Origin: Mesorhizobium sp. B2-3-4
Lineage (GTDB): Bacteria > Pseudomonadota > Alphaproteobacteria > Rhizobiales > Rhizobiaceae
NCBI RefSeq assembly: GCF_006442315.1
Contig: NZ_VFVY01000033.1
Coordinates: forward strand, 1-50,227
Direction: 5' to 3'
Length of the DNA: 50,227 nt
Position numbers and translations under genes: made by a program. This document shows, in pieces, positions 18,263 to 27,376 of this stretch (the first letter of the stretch is position 1; every line of letters begins with the position of its first letter). Under the pieces are notes generated by a model, which was given only the letters and a program-made list of their open reading frames with translations, was not told the DNA's origin and made no database searches.

Positions 18263-19093
18263 TTACCTGCCGGCAAGGGCGGTCGGCGTCTCGCCGGCAA
18301 GATCGCGGAACTCGCGCACAAGATGCGCCTGGTCGGCATAGCCGCAATCGGCCGCCACATCGGCCCAGTCGACGGTCTGCTGCCTCGACAGACGCAGCGC
18401 CCGGTTGAAGCGGACGATGCGCGACAGCGTCTTGGGACCGATGCCGATCGCGTTGGAAAAGCTGCCGGCCAGATGTTTGCGGCTCCAACCCAGCCGTTCG
18501 GCGATCGACGAAATGCGGGTCCGCCCGCCCGACCCGATAATATGGCCATAGGCCCAGGCGATCTCCGGCGGCGTCTGGGCGGCGCTCGCAAGACGGGTGG
18601 CGACGAAGGCTTCGGCCAGGTCGAAACGCGTCGTCCAGTCGGGTGTATTGCCGAGCCGTTCGCGTAGTGCGGCGCCTTGCGCGCCGAGCACGTCGTCGAG
18701 GACGACCATGCTGTCGGTCAACTCGCTCATCGGCAGGCGAAAGAAGCGGCGTGCGCCAAGCGGAGTGAAATTGACCTGGACGCAGCAGGCGCCGCCGAAG
18801 GATTCGATCATCACCGGACCGGCGAATAGACCGGCGGCGAAGCTGGCGAAGCGGTCATTGTCGCCGGGTGCCCTGCCGAGGCCGATGGCGAAAGGCTCGG
18901 CGAAGCTGATCACCAGCGGCACTGTCAGCGATGCGTATTCGACATTGCGAAAATGCCCGGAGGCGGTTTCGCGATAGCCGCAAATGTCGATGACGACGCC
19001 ATCCAGCACCGGATCGGGAAGACGCCGGCGCATTTCGAACAGCCCCGATATCGAGCGGTCCTGTTCCTTCCGGCGCTGCGTCTCGACTGGCAT
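18263..19093 (-). CDS. AraC family transcriptional regulator
   Basis: A 276-residue protein with a C-terminal AraC/XylS DNA-binding region of two helix-turn-helix motifs: RISSIAERLGWSRKHLAGSF and WADVAADCGYADQAHLVREF. The N-terminal ~170 residues are a likely ligand-binding domain (CGYRETASGHFRN, then an aromatic/cysteine-rich SFGGACCVQVNFTPLGARRF). ATG 19093 is preceded by GGGAGG; a longer frame to 19423 runs through the upstream gene and is rejected. It probably controls itself and the VOC gene just downstream. Confidence 0.88.
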   Translation of the reverse strand: MPVETQRRKEQDRSISGLFEMRRRLPDPVLDGVVIDICGYRETASGHFRNVEYASLTVPLVISFAEPFAIGLGRAPGDNDRFASFAAGLFAGPVMIESFGGACCVQVNFTPLGARRFFRLPMSELTDSMVVLDDVLGAQGAALRERLGNTPDWTTRFDLAEAFVATRLASAAQTPPEIAWAYGHIIGSGGRTRISSIAERLGWSRKHLAGSFSNAIGIGPKTLSRIVRFNRALRLSRQQTVDWADVAADCGYADQAHLVREFRDLAGETPTALAGR

Positions 19094-19140
19094 TGACCAT
19101 CCTCCCGGCAAGGCAAATCTAGCAGAGGCGGGGCCAGAAT

Positions 19141-19169
19141 CAAAAGCGCCCGGCTTGCGGCCAGGCGCT
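19141..19169 (-). terminator. Intrinsic terminator downstream of the small membrane protein gene
   Basis: On the minus strand AGCGCCTGGC pairs with GCCGGGCGCT (10 bp, one G-U) around a CGCAA loop and is followed by TTTTG. It separates the small membrane gene from the AraC-family gene. Confidence 0.75.
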
Positions 19170-19197
19170 CTCGCGGTCCCCGATTCAAGGGATGATG

Positions 19198-19368
19198 TCA
19201 GGCGCCGCGCATCAGGCAGCCGGCGGCGAGCACGATGTAGGCGATAAGCACGATCCAAACCGACGCGAGCGGAATAAAGGCAAGAACGCCAAGCGCGGCG
19301 AGAATGCCGATGATGGCGATGACCAGGGAAATAATGAAGACAATCTGGGTAGGCGCGCTGAGATTCAT
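19198..19368 (-). CDS. Small membrane protein, two predicted helices
   Basis: The 56-residue product starts MNLSAPTQIVFIISLVIAI and contains two hydrophobic segments (residues ~8-30 and ~34-52), with almost no charged residues before the C-terminal arginine. GGAGGAG stands 7 bp before the ATG, which selects this start over an in-frame one 18 bp upstream. A terminator follows. Function is unknown; such short proteins are common inner-membrane peptides in rhizobia. Confidence 0.65.
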   Translation of the reverse strand: MNLSAPTQIVFIISLVIAIIGILAALGVLAFIPLASVWIVLIAYIVLAAGCLMRGA

Positions 19369-19419
19369 GTCTGGCTCCTCCAACATGATTCGAACAGCGA
19401 TATTGTAACAGGCGCGTGA

Positions 19420-20205
19420 TCACACACCAATCATGACACGAAGCGGGTTGGCCGGGTCGGCCAGCAGCTTCACCGCCAGTGCCACACAGACGATGACCAG
19501 CAGCGGCTTGATCAGCCGGGCGCCGATGCGCATGGCCAGACTGGCGCCGAGTCGGGCGCCGAGGAACTGGGCAACGCCCATCATCAGGCCGATCTTCCAG
19601 AAGATGACGCCGACAGCGGCAAAGACGATGAAGCCGCCGATATTGGAGGCGAAATTGAGCAGCTTGGTGTGCGCGGTCGCCTTGAGCACGCCATAGCCGG
19701 CGAGCGTCACGAAGGCCAGCATGTAGAAAGAACCGGCGCCGGGCCCGAACACGCCGTCATAGAAGCCGATGGCCGGCACCATCGTGACACCGAACAGGAA
19801 GGGCGACAGGCGTTCGACGCGGTCGACATCGTTCATGTTGGGCTTGAGCGCAAAGTAGAGGGCAATGGCAATCAGCACCAGCGGCAGCAGCGCCCGCAAC
19901 AGGTCGCCCGGCACGACCGTCGCCAGCAAGGCGCCGACGGCACTACCGGTAAGTGCCAGTAGCGCCGACGGCAACTGCCGGCGCAGGTCGACATGGCCTT
20001 TGGAGGCATAGTGGATCGTCGCCGAGCCCGAGCCGAACATGCCTTGCAGCTTGTTGGTTCCAAGCGCCTCGACGGGCGAGAAACCGGCAAGCAGCAGTGC
20101 GGGGATGGTGATCAGCCCGCCACCGCCGGCAATCGAATCGACAAAGCCCGCGGCAAAGCCGGCGAAGGCAAGCATGGCGATGGTTTGTATGCTGAGGTCG
20201 ATCAT
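19420..20205 (-). CDS. TauE/SafE family sulfite-exporter-like membrane protein
   Basis: A 261-residue integral membrane protein with about 7-8 hydrophobic helices and the duplicated family motif: GFVDSIAGGGGLITIPALLL with LGTNKLQG in the first half, and GFYDGVFGPGAGSFYM with AHTKLLNFASNIGG in the second. The family exports or takes up sulfur-containing and other small anions; the substrate is unknown. ATG 20205 fits the family N-terminus; the longer frame runs through an opposite-strand gene. It is transcribed divergently from the TerB-like gene. Confidence 0.9.
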   Translation of the reverse strand: MIDLSIQTIAMLAFAGFAAGFVDSIAGGGGLITIPALLLAGFSPVEALGTNKLQGMFGSGSATIHYASKGHVDLRRQLPSALLALTGSAVGALLATVVPGDLLRALLPLVLIAIALYFALKPNMNDVDRVERLSPFLFGVTMVPAIGFYDGVFGPGAGSFYMLAFVTLAGYGVLKATAHTKLLNFASNIGGFIVFAAVGVIFWKIGLMMGVAQFLGARLGASLAMRIGARLIKPLLVIVCVALAVKLLADPANPLRVMIGV

Positions 20206-20234
20206 CTGGTGCCGGAAGACGTTTAGCTGGCTGG

Positions 20235-20266
20235 AAACAGGGCGTTCGACCACGAGCGCCCTGTTT
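20235..20266. promoter_or_regulatory. Long perfect inverted repeat between divergent genes
   Basis: AAACAGGGCG and CGCCCTGTTT are perfect reverse complements 12 bp apart, and the spacer can extend the stem (TTCG/CGAG around ACCA). It lies in the shared upstream region of the divergent tauE-like and terB-like genes, where a terminator is not expected. An operator or a 5' UTR hairpin is possible. Confidence 0.4.
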
Positions 20267-20320
20267 GCGCAAGGCCGATTCCGCGCTAACTCTATGAAGA
20301 GGAATCGGAAAGGGCCGCCC

Positions 20321-20752
20321 ATGGCGTTCGCATTGCTGGACCAGATACGTTCTATCTTCGACGGCGACCCGGGCGTGCGCAAGGTCGCGGACGATCCCGT
20401 CCTGTCGGCGGAGCTGCTGATGCTGTTCCGCATGATCCTGGCCGATGGCACTGTCAGCGAGAGCGAGATGATTGCCTTCCGGCGTATCTGCAAGGACGCT
20501 TTCGGCATTCCGGAGACCAGCATCGACGCCGTTATCGAATATCTCAACGAATTCGGCTACGAGACCAACGGTTCGCAGGCGATCGCGCTGTTCCGCGATC
20601 TCGACGTCGAGCGACGCAGGCAACTGGCCCAGCACATGGCCGAGATCGCCAAGGCGGACTCGCAATTGGCCGAGAGCGAGGTGCGGCTGCTGCGCCGCAC
20701 GCTCGACCTGCTCGACATCAGCCCGGTCGATATGGTGGCGCCGGAGAAGTAG
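20321..20752 (+). CDS. TerB-like tellurite-resistance family protein
   Basis: A 143-residue, all-helical acidic protein with the TerB pattern: LLMLFRMILADGTVSESEMIAF and later MAEIAKADSQLAESEVRLL, each with a D/E-rich loop that in relatives binds metal. Stand-alone TerB proteins in rhizobia have no proven role; tellurite resistance is only a family label. ATG 20321 is preceded by a purine-rich AGGGCC; an ATG at 20294 would add nine residues. The gene is convergent with the ABC ATPase gene. Confidence 0.8.
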   Translation: MAFALLDQIRSIFDGDPGVRKVADDPVLSAELLMLFRMILADGTVSESEMIAFRRICKDAFGIPETSIDAVIEYLNEFGYETNGSQAIALFRDLDVERRRQLAQHMAEIAKADSQLAESEVRLLRRTLDLLDISPVDMVAPEK

Positions 20753-20767
20753 CAGCGGATCGGCTGC

Positions 20768-22393
20768 TCAGCCCTGTTCCTGCATCCGTCGAGCGATCGC
20801 CCGGTGCAGATCCGGTGCCGCCGCGACCAACGCCCTGGCGGCCTCGGATTGCGGGCGGTCCAGCACGTCGTTCGTCTTGCCGCGCTCGACGATCCTGCCT
20901 TCATGCATGACCAGCACCTCGTCCGTGATGGCGCGGGCGACGGTCAGGTCATGGGTGATGAAGAGATAGGCGATGCCGAGTTTCTGGTTCAGGCTGGCGA
21001 ACAGATCCAGGATCTGCGCGCGGATCGAAACATCGAGTGCGGAGACGGGCTCGTCGGCGACCACAAGTTTCGGACGGGTGATGATGGCACGGGCGATCGA
21101 CAGGCGCTGGCGCTGGCCGCCGGAAAATTCGTGCGGGTATTTGTCCATGTCGCGCTGGTCGAGGCCGACCTCGTGCAGCGCATGCGCCACCATCTCGCGG
21201 CGCTCGGCGCGCGTCGGCCACTTCTCCAGCACATGCAATGGTTCGGCGATCAGCCGTTCGACCTTCTGGCGCGGGTCAAAGGAGCCGTAGGGATCCTGAA
21301 AGACGACCTGCATGTCACGCCTGGCCGGCGCCAGCTCGGCTTCGCTCCTGCCAGTGATGGTTTCACCGCGAAAGCGGATTGCGCCCGAACTTGGCCGGTC
21401 CAGCGCCAGGACCATGCGGGCAAGGGTCGACTTGCCGCAGCCGGAGCGGCCGACCAGCGCCACCGACTGGCCCGCCGCCATCGACAGCGAGACATCATCG
21501 ACCGCACGGACGTCGGGCGCGCGCCTGAACAACGAAATGCGGCGGCCACGGTAATCGCGCGTGACGCCTTCAACTTCCAGCAACGGCTTGGCTGCCGTGT
21601 CCGCAAGATGGGTTTTCGGCCGTGCCGGCACATGCATCGAGGCCTGTGCCAGCTGGCGCGTATAGGGGTGGAGCTGCGCGGAGAGCGTGGGTGCCGTGTC
21701 GCCGGCCTCCATCACCTCGCCATGGCGCAAGATGGTGATGCGATCGGCCATCTCGGTCACGACGGCCAGGTCATGCGAGATCAGCAGCAGGCCCATGCGG
21801 TTTTCCGCGACGAGGTCGCGCAGGAGATCGAGAATCTGTGCCTGCAGCACCACGTCCAGCGCCGTCGTCGGCTCGTCGGCGATCAAGAGCTTGGGTTTCA
21901 GTGCACAGGCGATGGCAATGACAACGCGCTGGCGCTGGCCACCGGACAGTTCGTGCGGATAGCGCGACAGCGGGAATTTTGCCTCGGGCAGGCCGACGCG
22001 GTCGAGCATTTTTCGGGCGCGATCTTCCGCCTCGGCGCGCGTCGCCCCGCTGTGCCAGCGTATGCCTTCGGCAACCTGCTCGCCAATGGTCTTGACCGGG
22101 TTCAGCGCCGTCATCGGCTCCTGGAACACCATGCCGATGTCGTCACCGCGCAGGGCGCACATCTGGTCTTCGCTGGCCGCCAGTATGTCGATGCCGTCGA
22201 ACGAGACGCGGCCGGTGGCGCGGGCGGCGTGGGGCAGAAGCCGCATCACGGTCAGCGCTGCCATTGACTTGCCGGAACCGGATTCGCCGACCAACCCCAT
22301 GATCTCGCCGGGCGCGACTGAAATCCCCATGCCCTTCAGAATCCGCGCGCCGCCAATGGTCAGTGACAGGTCCTCGATTTCGAGCAGGCTCAT
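20768..22393 (-). CDS. Dipeptide/oligopeptide-type ABC transporter, fused double ATPase
   Basis: A 541-residue protein holding two nucleotide-binding domains in tandem, the equivalent of DppD and DppF joined. Domain 1 has Walker A GESGSGKS, signature LSGGQRQR and Walker B LLIADEP. Domain 2 has GRSGCGKST, FSGGQRQR and LVVADEP. It powers uptake through the two permeases encoded just upstream. Its ATG overlaps the stop of the preceding permease gene (ATGA, 22390-22393), indicating translational coupling. The start at 22393 is fixed by that overlap and by the conserved MSLLEIEDLSLTI opening. Confidence 0.95.
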   Translation of the reverse strand: MSLLEIEDLSLTIGGARILKGMGISVAPGEIMGLVGESGSGKSMAALTVMRLLPHAARATGRVSFDGIDILAASEDQMCALRGDDIGMVFQEPMTALNPVKTIGEQVAEGIRWHSGATRAEAEDRARKMLDRVGLPEAKFPLSRYPHELSGGQRQRVVIAIACALKPKLLIADEPTTALDVVLQAQILDLLRDLVAENRMGLLLISHDLAVVTEMADRITILRHGEVMEAGDTAPTLSAQLHPYTRQLAQASMHVPARPKTHLADTAAKPLLEVEGVTRDYRGRRISLFRRAPDVRAVDDVSLSMAAGQSVALVGRSGCGKSTLARMVLALDRPSSGAIRFRGETITGRSEAELAPARRDMQVVFQDPYGSFDPRQKVERLIAEPLHVLEKWPTRAERREMVAHALHEVGLDQRDMDKYPHEFSGGQRQRLSIARAIITRPKLVVADEPVSALDVSIRAQILDLFASLNQKLGIAYLFITHDLTVARAITDEVLVMHEGRIVERGKTNDVLDRPQSEAARALVAAAPDLHRAIARRMQEQG

Positions 22394-23259
22394 CGTTGCC
22401 GCCGCGATTTGGGATCGAGAATGTCGGCGATGCCGTCGCCGAGCAGGTTCAGGCCGAGCACGGTGACGACAATCGCCATGCCGGGGAAGATCGCCATCCA
22501 CGGCGCGACCACCATGCGTGTCTGCGCGTCGAACAGCATGCGGCCCCAACTCGGCATTGGCGGCTGCGCGCCAAGGCCGAGATAGGAAAGCCCGGCCTCG
22601 GCCAGGATGCCCAGCGCGAACTGAATTGTGCCCTGCACCAGAAGCAGCGTGGCGATGTTGGGCAGCACGTGTTCGACCGATATCTGCGTGCTGCTTTTGC
22701 CTGCCGCGCGCGCGGCCAGGATGAACTCGCGCGGCCAGATCGCCAGCGCGCCGGCGCGCGCGACGCGCGCAAATACCGGGATGTTGAAAATGCCGATGGC
22801 AATGATGGCGTTGACGGCGCCCGGCCCGAAGATGGCAGTGATCATGATCGCCGAGAGCAGCGCGGGGAAGGCGAAGACGAGATCGTTGACGCGCATCAAC
22901 GCTTCGTCGACCAGGCCGCCGCGCGCGGCGGCGAAGGCCCCGAGCGGTACGCCGACGCCCATGCCGATGCCGACCGCGACCAGCGCCACGGCGATCGAGT
23001 TGCGGGCGCCGACCATGATCATCGCCAGGATATCGCGGCCGAAATGGTCGGTGCCGAACCAGTGCGCCAGCGAAGGGCCTTGCGTCTTGTCGGCTATGAC
23101 CAGCCTGGTCACATCGTAGGGCGTCCACACGTAGGACAGGATCGCCATCGCAAGGATCAGCAAGGTGATGACGAAGCCGGTCACGAAAGCCGTATTCCTG
23201 AATGCCTTGGCCAGGATGCCGGTGAATGTCTCATCGGGGATGTCGGCGCGCAGCGTCAT
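22390..23259 (-). CDS. Dipeptide-type ABC transporter permease (DppC-like)
   Basis: A 289-residue inner-membrane protein with an N-terminal helix (residues ~25-45), the DppC signature HWFGTDHFGRDILAMIMVGA, five further helices and the coupling-loop region EFILAARAAGKSSTQISVEH. It pairs with the next-upstream permease to form the channel. Both ends overlap neighbours by 4 bp (ATGA), so the operon is tightly packed. Confidence 0.95.
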   Translation of the reverse strand: MTLRADIPDETFTGILAKAFRNTAFVTGFVITLLILAMAILSYVWTPYDVTRLVIADKTQGPSLAHWFGTDHFGRDILAMIMVGARNSIAVALVAVGIGMGVGVPLGAFAAARGGLVDEALMRVNDLVFAFPALLSAIMITAIFGPGAVNAIIAIGIFNIPVFARVARAGALAIWPREFILAARAAGKSSTQISVEHVLPNIATLLLVQGTIQFALGILAEAGLSYLGLGAQPPMPSWGRMLFDAQTRMVVAPWMAIFPGMAIVVTVLGLNLLGDGIADILDPKSRRQR

Positions 23260-24203
23260 GGCCGGCTTCTCAGGCGGGGGTCGACCACCGCGTAGGACAG
23301 ATCGACCAGGAGGTTGACGGCGATCACGGCCGCGACCAGCAGCATGACGACGCTTTCGACGACGATCAGGTCGCGTTGGGTGATCGCCTGGAACACCAGC
23401 CTGCCGAGGCCGGGCAGGTAGAAAACATTCTCGATGATGATAGTGCCGGCGAGCAGGAAGGCGAATTGCAGGCCAAGGATGGTCAGCACCGGGATCATGG
23501 CATTGCGCAGCGCGTGCCGCCATAGCACGGCGCGATAGGGCAGGCCCTTGGCGCGGGCTGTGCGGATATAGTCCTCGTTCAGCACCTCGATCAGCGCCGA
23601 GCGGGTGACGCGCGCCAGGATCGCGGCTTGCGGTAGGGCAAGGGCCACCGCCGGCAGCAGCAGCGATTTCAGCGCCGGCCAGGCGCCGGGGCCCCAGCCG
23701 GGGAAGCCACCGGCCGGGACCAGTCGCAGCCAGACGGCGAAGACATAGATCAGCATCAGCGCGAACCAGAAATTGGGCACGGCGACGCCAAGCTGGGCGG
23801 CGCCCATTGCAACCGTGTCGCCGACCCGCCCGCGCCGGCTGGCGGAATACAGTCCGACCGGAATGGCGATGAGGGTGGACAGCGCCAGCGCGATCAGCGC
23901 CAGCGGCAGCGAGACGGCGAGCCGCTCGCGCACGAGGTCGATGACCGGTACCGAATAGGTATAGGAGCGGCCGAAATCGAGGCTGGCGAGGCCGCCGGCC
24001 CAGTGCAGGTAGCGCAGGAGGAGCGGCGCGTTGAGACCCATCTGGTTGCGTAACAGCTCGACCTGGTCGGCGCTGGCGTTCATGCCCAGCATCAGCCGCG
24101 CCGGGTCGCCGGGGAGGATCTCCAGCACGGCGAACACCACGATGGACGCCAGCACCAGCGTGGCCAAAGCGATGGCGAGCCGCTTGAGGAGGTAGACGGT
24201 CAT
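23256..24203 (-). CDS. Dipeptide-type ABC transporter permease (DppB-like)
   Basis: A 315-residue inner-membrane protein with about six helices. Characteristic are the N-terminal YLLKRLAIALATLVLASIVVF-like helix, the GDPARLMLGMNASADQVELL loop and the EAA-type coupling motif near EDYIRTARAKGLPYRAVLW. It forms the permease dimer with the DppC-like protein. The gene begins 34 bp after the substrate-binding protein gene, with no terminator between them. Confidence 0.95.
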   Translation of the reverse strand: MTVYLLKRLAIALATLVLASIVVFAVLEILPGDPARLMLGMNASADQVELLRNQMGLNAPLLLRYLHWAGGLASLDFGRSYTYSVPVIDLVRERLAVSLPLALIALALSTLIAIPVGLYSASRRGRVGDTVAMGAAQLGVAVPNFWFALMLIYVFAVWLRLVPAGGFPGWGPGAWPALKSLLLPAVALALPQAAILARVTRSALIEVLNEDYIRTARAKGLPYRAVLWRHALRNAMIPVLTILGLQFAFLLAGTIIIENVFYLPGLGRLVFQAITQRDLIVVESVVMLLVAAVIAVNLLVDLSYAVVDPRLRSRP

Positions 24204-24237
24204 GAGAGGCGAGGGAGCGGGGCGCGCGCCACAGTCC

Positions 24238-25716
24238 TCACTCGCTCCACTTCACCTTGGTCAGGTCATTGGCCTGGATGGGGGCGTTCTCCCATAGTCC
24301 CTGCAGTTTGGCGTCCCAGACACCGACCTTGGGCAGTTCGTAGAGGAAACCGACCACGGCGTCGTCGGCGAGGATTTTCTGTGCCTCACCGAGCAGTTCC
24401 TTGCGCTTGGCTTCGTCGGAGGTGAGGTTGAGGTCCGCGATCACCTTGTCGAAGGTCGGATTGTCGTAGTTGAAGTAGTAGTCCTTGCGCGAATAGATAT
24501 CGATGTCGTTGGGCTCGGTGTGGGAGACGATCGTCAGGTCGTAGTCCTTCTTGGTGAATACCTGGTCCAGCCACTGCGCCCATTCGACCGGGATGATCTC
24601 GAGATTGATGCCGACGTCGCGAAGCTCCGAGGCGATGATCTCGCCGCCGAGCCTGGCATAGCTGGGCGGCGGCAGTTTCAGCGTCGCCTTGAAGCCATTC
24701 TCCAGCCCGGCCTCCTTCAGCAGTTCCTTGGCCTTGTCGACATTGTGCGGATAGAGGCCGGTGAGGTCGACATAGTCCTTGTTGGCCGGAGACATGTGCG
24801 AGCCGATCGGCAGGCCAAGGCCGGCCGAGGCGCCGTCGATGATCGCCTTGCGGTCGAGCGCGTAGGAGATCGCCTGCCTGACCTGCAGCTTGTCGAAAGG
24901 CGGTTTCTTGTTGTTGATCGACAGGATGGTTTCGCCCTCGGTCGAACCGATCACCACCTTGAACCGCGGGTCGTCCTTGACCTGTGCAAGACTGTCGGGA
25001 TCGAAAAAGGGGAAAGCCTGGATGTCTCCCGACAACAGGGCCGGCACGTAGGCCGCCGCATCCGGCACGATGCGGAACTCGACCTTGTCGAGGAACACCG
25101 GGGCACCCCAGTAATGGTCTGATTTCACCAGCGTGATCGACGATCCCTTGGCCCAGTTCTGGAATTTGAACGGACCCGTGCCAACAGGGTTTTCCTTGTT
25201 GGTGTCGGCGGATTTGGGAGACACCATCACCGCGTCGCCCCAGCCCATATTGTAGAGGAAGGATCCTTGCGGGTTCTTCAGCGTGACCTTGACCGTTGCC
25301 GGATCGATGACATCGACCTTGTCGATGGCCGCGAACAGGCCTTTTTGCGCATTGACCGAATTGTCGGCGCGAGCCCGGTCGAGCGAGAATTTCACGTCGT
25401 CGGCGCTGAAGTCGGCGCCATCGTGGAATTTGACGCCGGTGTGGAGCTTGAACGTATAGACCTTGCCGTCATCGGAAATGGTCCAGCTCTCGGCCAGATC
25501 AGGCAGCACCTCGCCATTCTGGCCAATCCTGGTCAGGCCCTCGAAGACATTGGCGTAGAGCACCTCCTTGATCGCGGCGGCGGCGCCGGCGGTTGGATCG
25601 AGATGCGGGGGTTCGAGCGGAATGCCGATGACCAGGTCGGTCCGGGCCGCAAGGGCCTGATTGCCCGCGGCCATCGAAAGGACCGCGGCTGCCAGGATGG
25701 TTTTCCACAATCTCAT
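24238..25716 (-). CDS. Peptide-type ABC transporter substrate-binding protein
   Basis: A 492-residue periplasmic solute-binding protein of the SBP family 5. A Sec signal (MRLWKTILAAAVLSMAAG, cleavage near ALA-AR) is followed by IGIPLEPPHLDPTAGAA and VFEGLTRIG, then the family motif YTFKLHTGVKFHDGADFSADD. It delivers ligand to the DppBC-like permease. The M20 peptidase gene upstream on the same strand suggests uptake of peptides or acylated amino acids, but the ligand is not determined. ATG 25716 follows GGGGAG. Confidence 0.93.
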   Translation of the reverse strand: MRLWKTILAAAVLSMAAGNQALAARTDLVIGIPLEPPHLDPTAGAAAAIKEVLYANVFEGLTRIGQNGEVLPDLAESWTISDDGKVYTFKLHTGVKFHDGADFSADDVKFSLDRARADNSVNAQKGLFAAIDKVDVIDPATVKVTLKNPQGSFLYNMGWGDAVMVSPKSADTNKENPVGTGPFKFQNWAKGSSITLVKSDHYWGAPVFLDKVEFRIVPDAAAYVPALLSGDIQAFPFFDPDSLAQVKDDPRFKVVIGSTEGETILSINNKKPPFDKLQVRQAISYALDRKAIIDGASAGLGLPIGSHMSPANKDYVDLTGLYPHNVDKAKELLKEAGLENGFKATLKLPPPSYARLGGEIIASELRDVGINLEIIPVEWAQWLDQVFTKKDYDLTIVSHTEPNDIDIYSRKDYYFNYDNPTFDKVIADLNLTSDEAKRKELLGEAQKILADDAVVGFLYELPKVGVWDAKLQGLWENAPIQANDLTKVKWSE

Positions 25717-25875
25717 CGTGCAACTCCCCATGCGTTCAGGACATGTGCTCAAACCGGACGATAGAAGCGTGATTTGGCGCGGTAGTAAATTGCGTTTCGT
25801 GCTGTGCACCGGCGTGGCCGGGAATGTTTTTCTCATGCCGGTGGTGTTGGCCGGTCGAAGCTTGCCGCTGGAACA

Positions 25876-27156
25876 TCAGCCAGAAGCCGTGCCGCGCAGC
25901 AGCACGTTGAGCCCGATCGCCATCACCTTGGCCGATTCCACCATGTCCGATATGCCGACCCATTCATCGGGCCTGTGGGCAAGGTCGAGAATGCCGGGTC
26001 CATAGGCGATGCAGTCATAGATATGGCCGATGCGGGCAATGTGCTTCTGGTCGTAGGTGCCGGGCGAAATGACGTAGTCGGGCTCGCGGTCGAAGATCGC
26101 CTGGATGCCTTGCGCCACGGCCTTGACCACCGGCGCGTCGCGCTCGGTCATCAGGGGCAGCACTTCCATCAGGTCGCGAATCTCGTAGTCGAACTTTTTG
26201 CGCTCGCGCTTCAGCCGATCTAGAATCCCGGTCACTTCGCCCTTGACCGTTTTGAGGTCCTCCTCGAGCAGGAACCGGCGGTCGATGGTCAGCCGGCAGG
26301 AGTCGGGCACATTGGGCGACGGCAGGCCGGGCCGGAAGTCCTCGGTCTGGCCGCCATGGATGGAATTGATGTTCATGGTCGAGCGCCTGGCGCCTTCCGG
26401 CACCACCGGCATGCGCGTCATCTTGCGGTCGAGTGCAGGAAACAGTTCGTCCTCGAATGCCCTGAGCACGGCCCCCATGTGGCGCACCGCATTGTCGCCG
26501 AGAAAGGGCATCGAGCCGTGGGCGATCTCGCCCTTGGTCTCGATCTCGGCCCACCAGACGCCGCGATGGCCAAGGCAGATGCGGTCCTTGTTCAAGGGTT
26601 CCGGGATGATGACGTGGTCGACCCTGGGTTTCGAGAAATAGCCGAGCCCGGCCAGATGGGCGACACCGCCGAAGCCGCCGGACTCCTCATCGACCGTCCC
26701 CGATATCTCGATCGAACCGGGAAAATCGGGGAAGACGTCCATGAAGGCTTCAACGGCGATGATGGAGGCGGCAAGGCCGCCCTTCATGTCGCAGGCGCCG
26801 CGGCCATAGACCTTGCCATCGCTGACGACGCCGGCAAAGGGATCCACGGTCCAGCCTTCACCGGGCTCGACCACGTCGATATGCGAGTTGAAGTGAACAC
26901 AGGCGCCCGGTGAACGGCCGTCGAAACGGGCGACGACGTTGACGCGGGGATAGCGGTCAGTGTCGCCGGGCGTGCCTTCGGCGCGGATGAATTCGATTTC
27001 GAAGCCACGCTTCTTCAGGCGCGCGCCAATATACTCGGCGCATGGCCGGTATGCTTCGCCGGGTGGATTGATGGTCGGAAACCGGATCAGGTCGGCGGTC
27101 AGCGAAACCAGATCGTCACGCCTGATATCGATTGCTTGAAGGAGTCGCTCATTCAT
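25876..27156 (-). CDS. M20 family metallopeptidase (ArgE/DapE-type deacylase)
   Basis: A 426-residue zinc-dependent amidohydrolase. Metal ligands and catalytic residues are visible: HFNSHIDVV (His, Asp), GRGACDMKGG (bridging Asp), TVDEESGGFGG (catalytic Glu pair) and a late histidine in YDQKHIARIG. An insert after the first glutamate pair holds the dimerisation lid. It removes acyl groups from amino acids or cleaves small peptides. Lying 159 bp upstream of the ABC importer operon on the same strand, it may process the imported compound. The start codon at 27156 fits the family N-terminus. Confidence 0.9.
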   Translation of the reverse strand: MNERLLQAIDIRRDDLVSLTADLIRFPTINPPGEAYRPCAEYIGARLKKRGFEIEFIRAEGTPGDTDRYPRVNVVARFDGRSPGACVHFNSHIDVVEPGEGWTVDPFAGVVSDGKVYGRGACDMKGGLAASIIAVEAFMDVFPDFPGSIEISGTVDEESGGFGGVAHLAGLGYFSKPRVDHVIIPEPLNKDRICLGHRGVWWAEIETKGEIAHGSMPFLGDNAVRHMGAVLRAFEDELFPALDRKMTRMPVVPEGARRSTMNINSIHGGQTEDFRPGLPSPNVPDSCRLTIDRRFLLEEDLKTVKGEVTGILDRLKRERKKFDYEIRDLMEVLPLMTERDAPVVKAVAQGIQAIFDREPDYVISPGTYDQKHIARIGHIYDCIAYGPGILDLAHRPDEWVGISDMVESAKVMAIGLNVLLRGTASG

Positions 27157-27376
27157 CGGGAGAGTTGAGCAGCGATCCCGATGGTTTTGCAAGCCCGCCG
27201 GCAATCCCGATCGTGCGGCGTGTCCTTGCGGCAACTATCGCGGGAAATCGTTCAAATTCGCTGCTTTGGATTGGCGAATTGGTCAAGGAGTGTGTGTTAT
27301 CTGTTCACTGCCATTAAAAAGGTGAAAAACAACGTGATGGCAGGCAGGCAAGGGGCAATCAAAGGGGTTTGATCGC

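Noticed and set aside
19094..19423. Long N-terminal extension of the AraC regulator
   Set aside because: It reads through the small membrane gene in another frame; ATG 19093 has a strong ribosome site.
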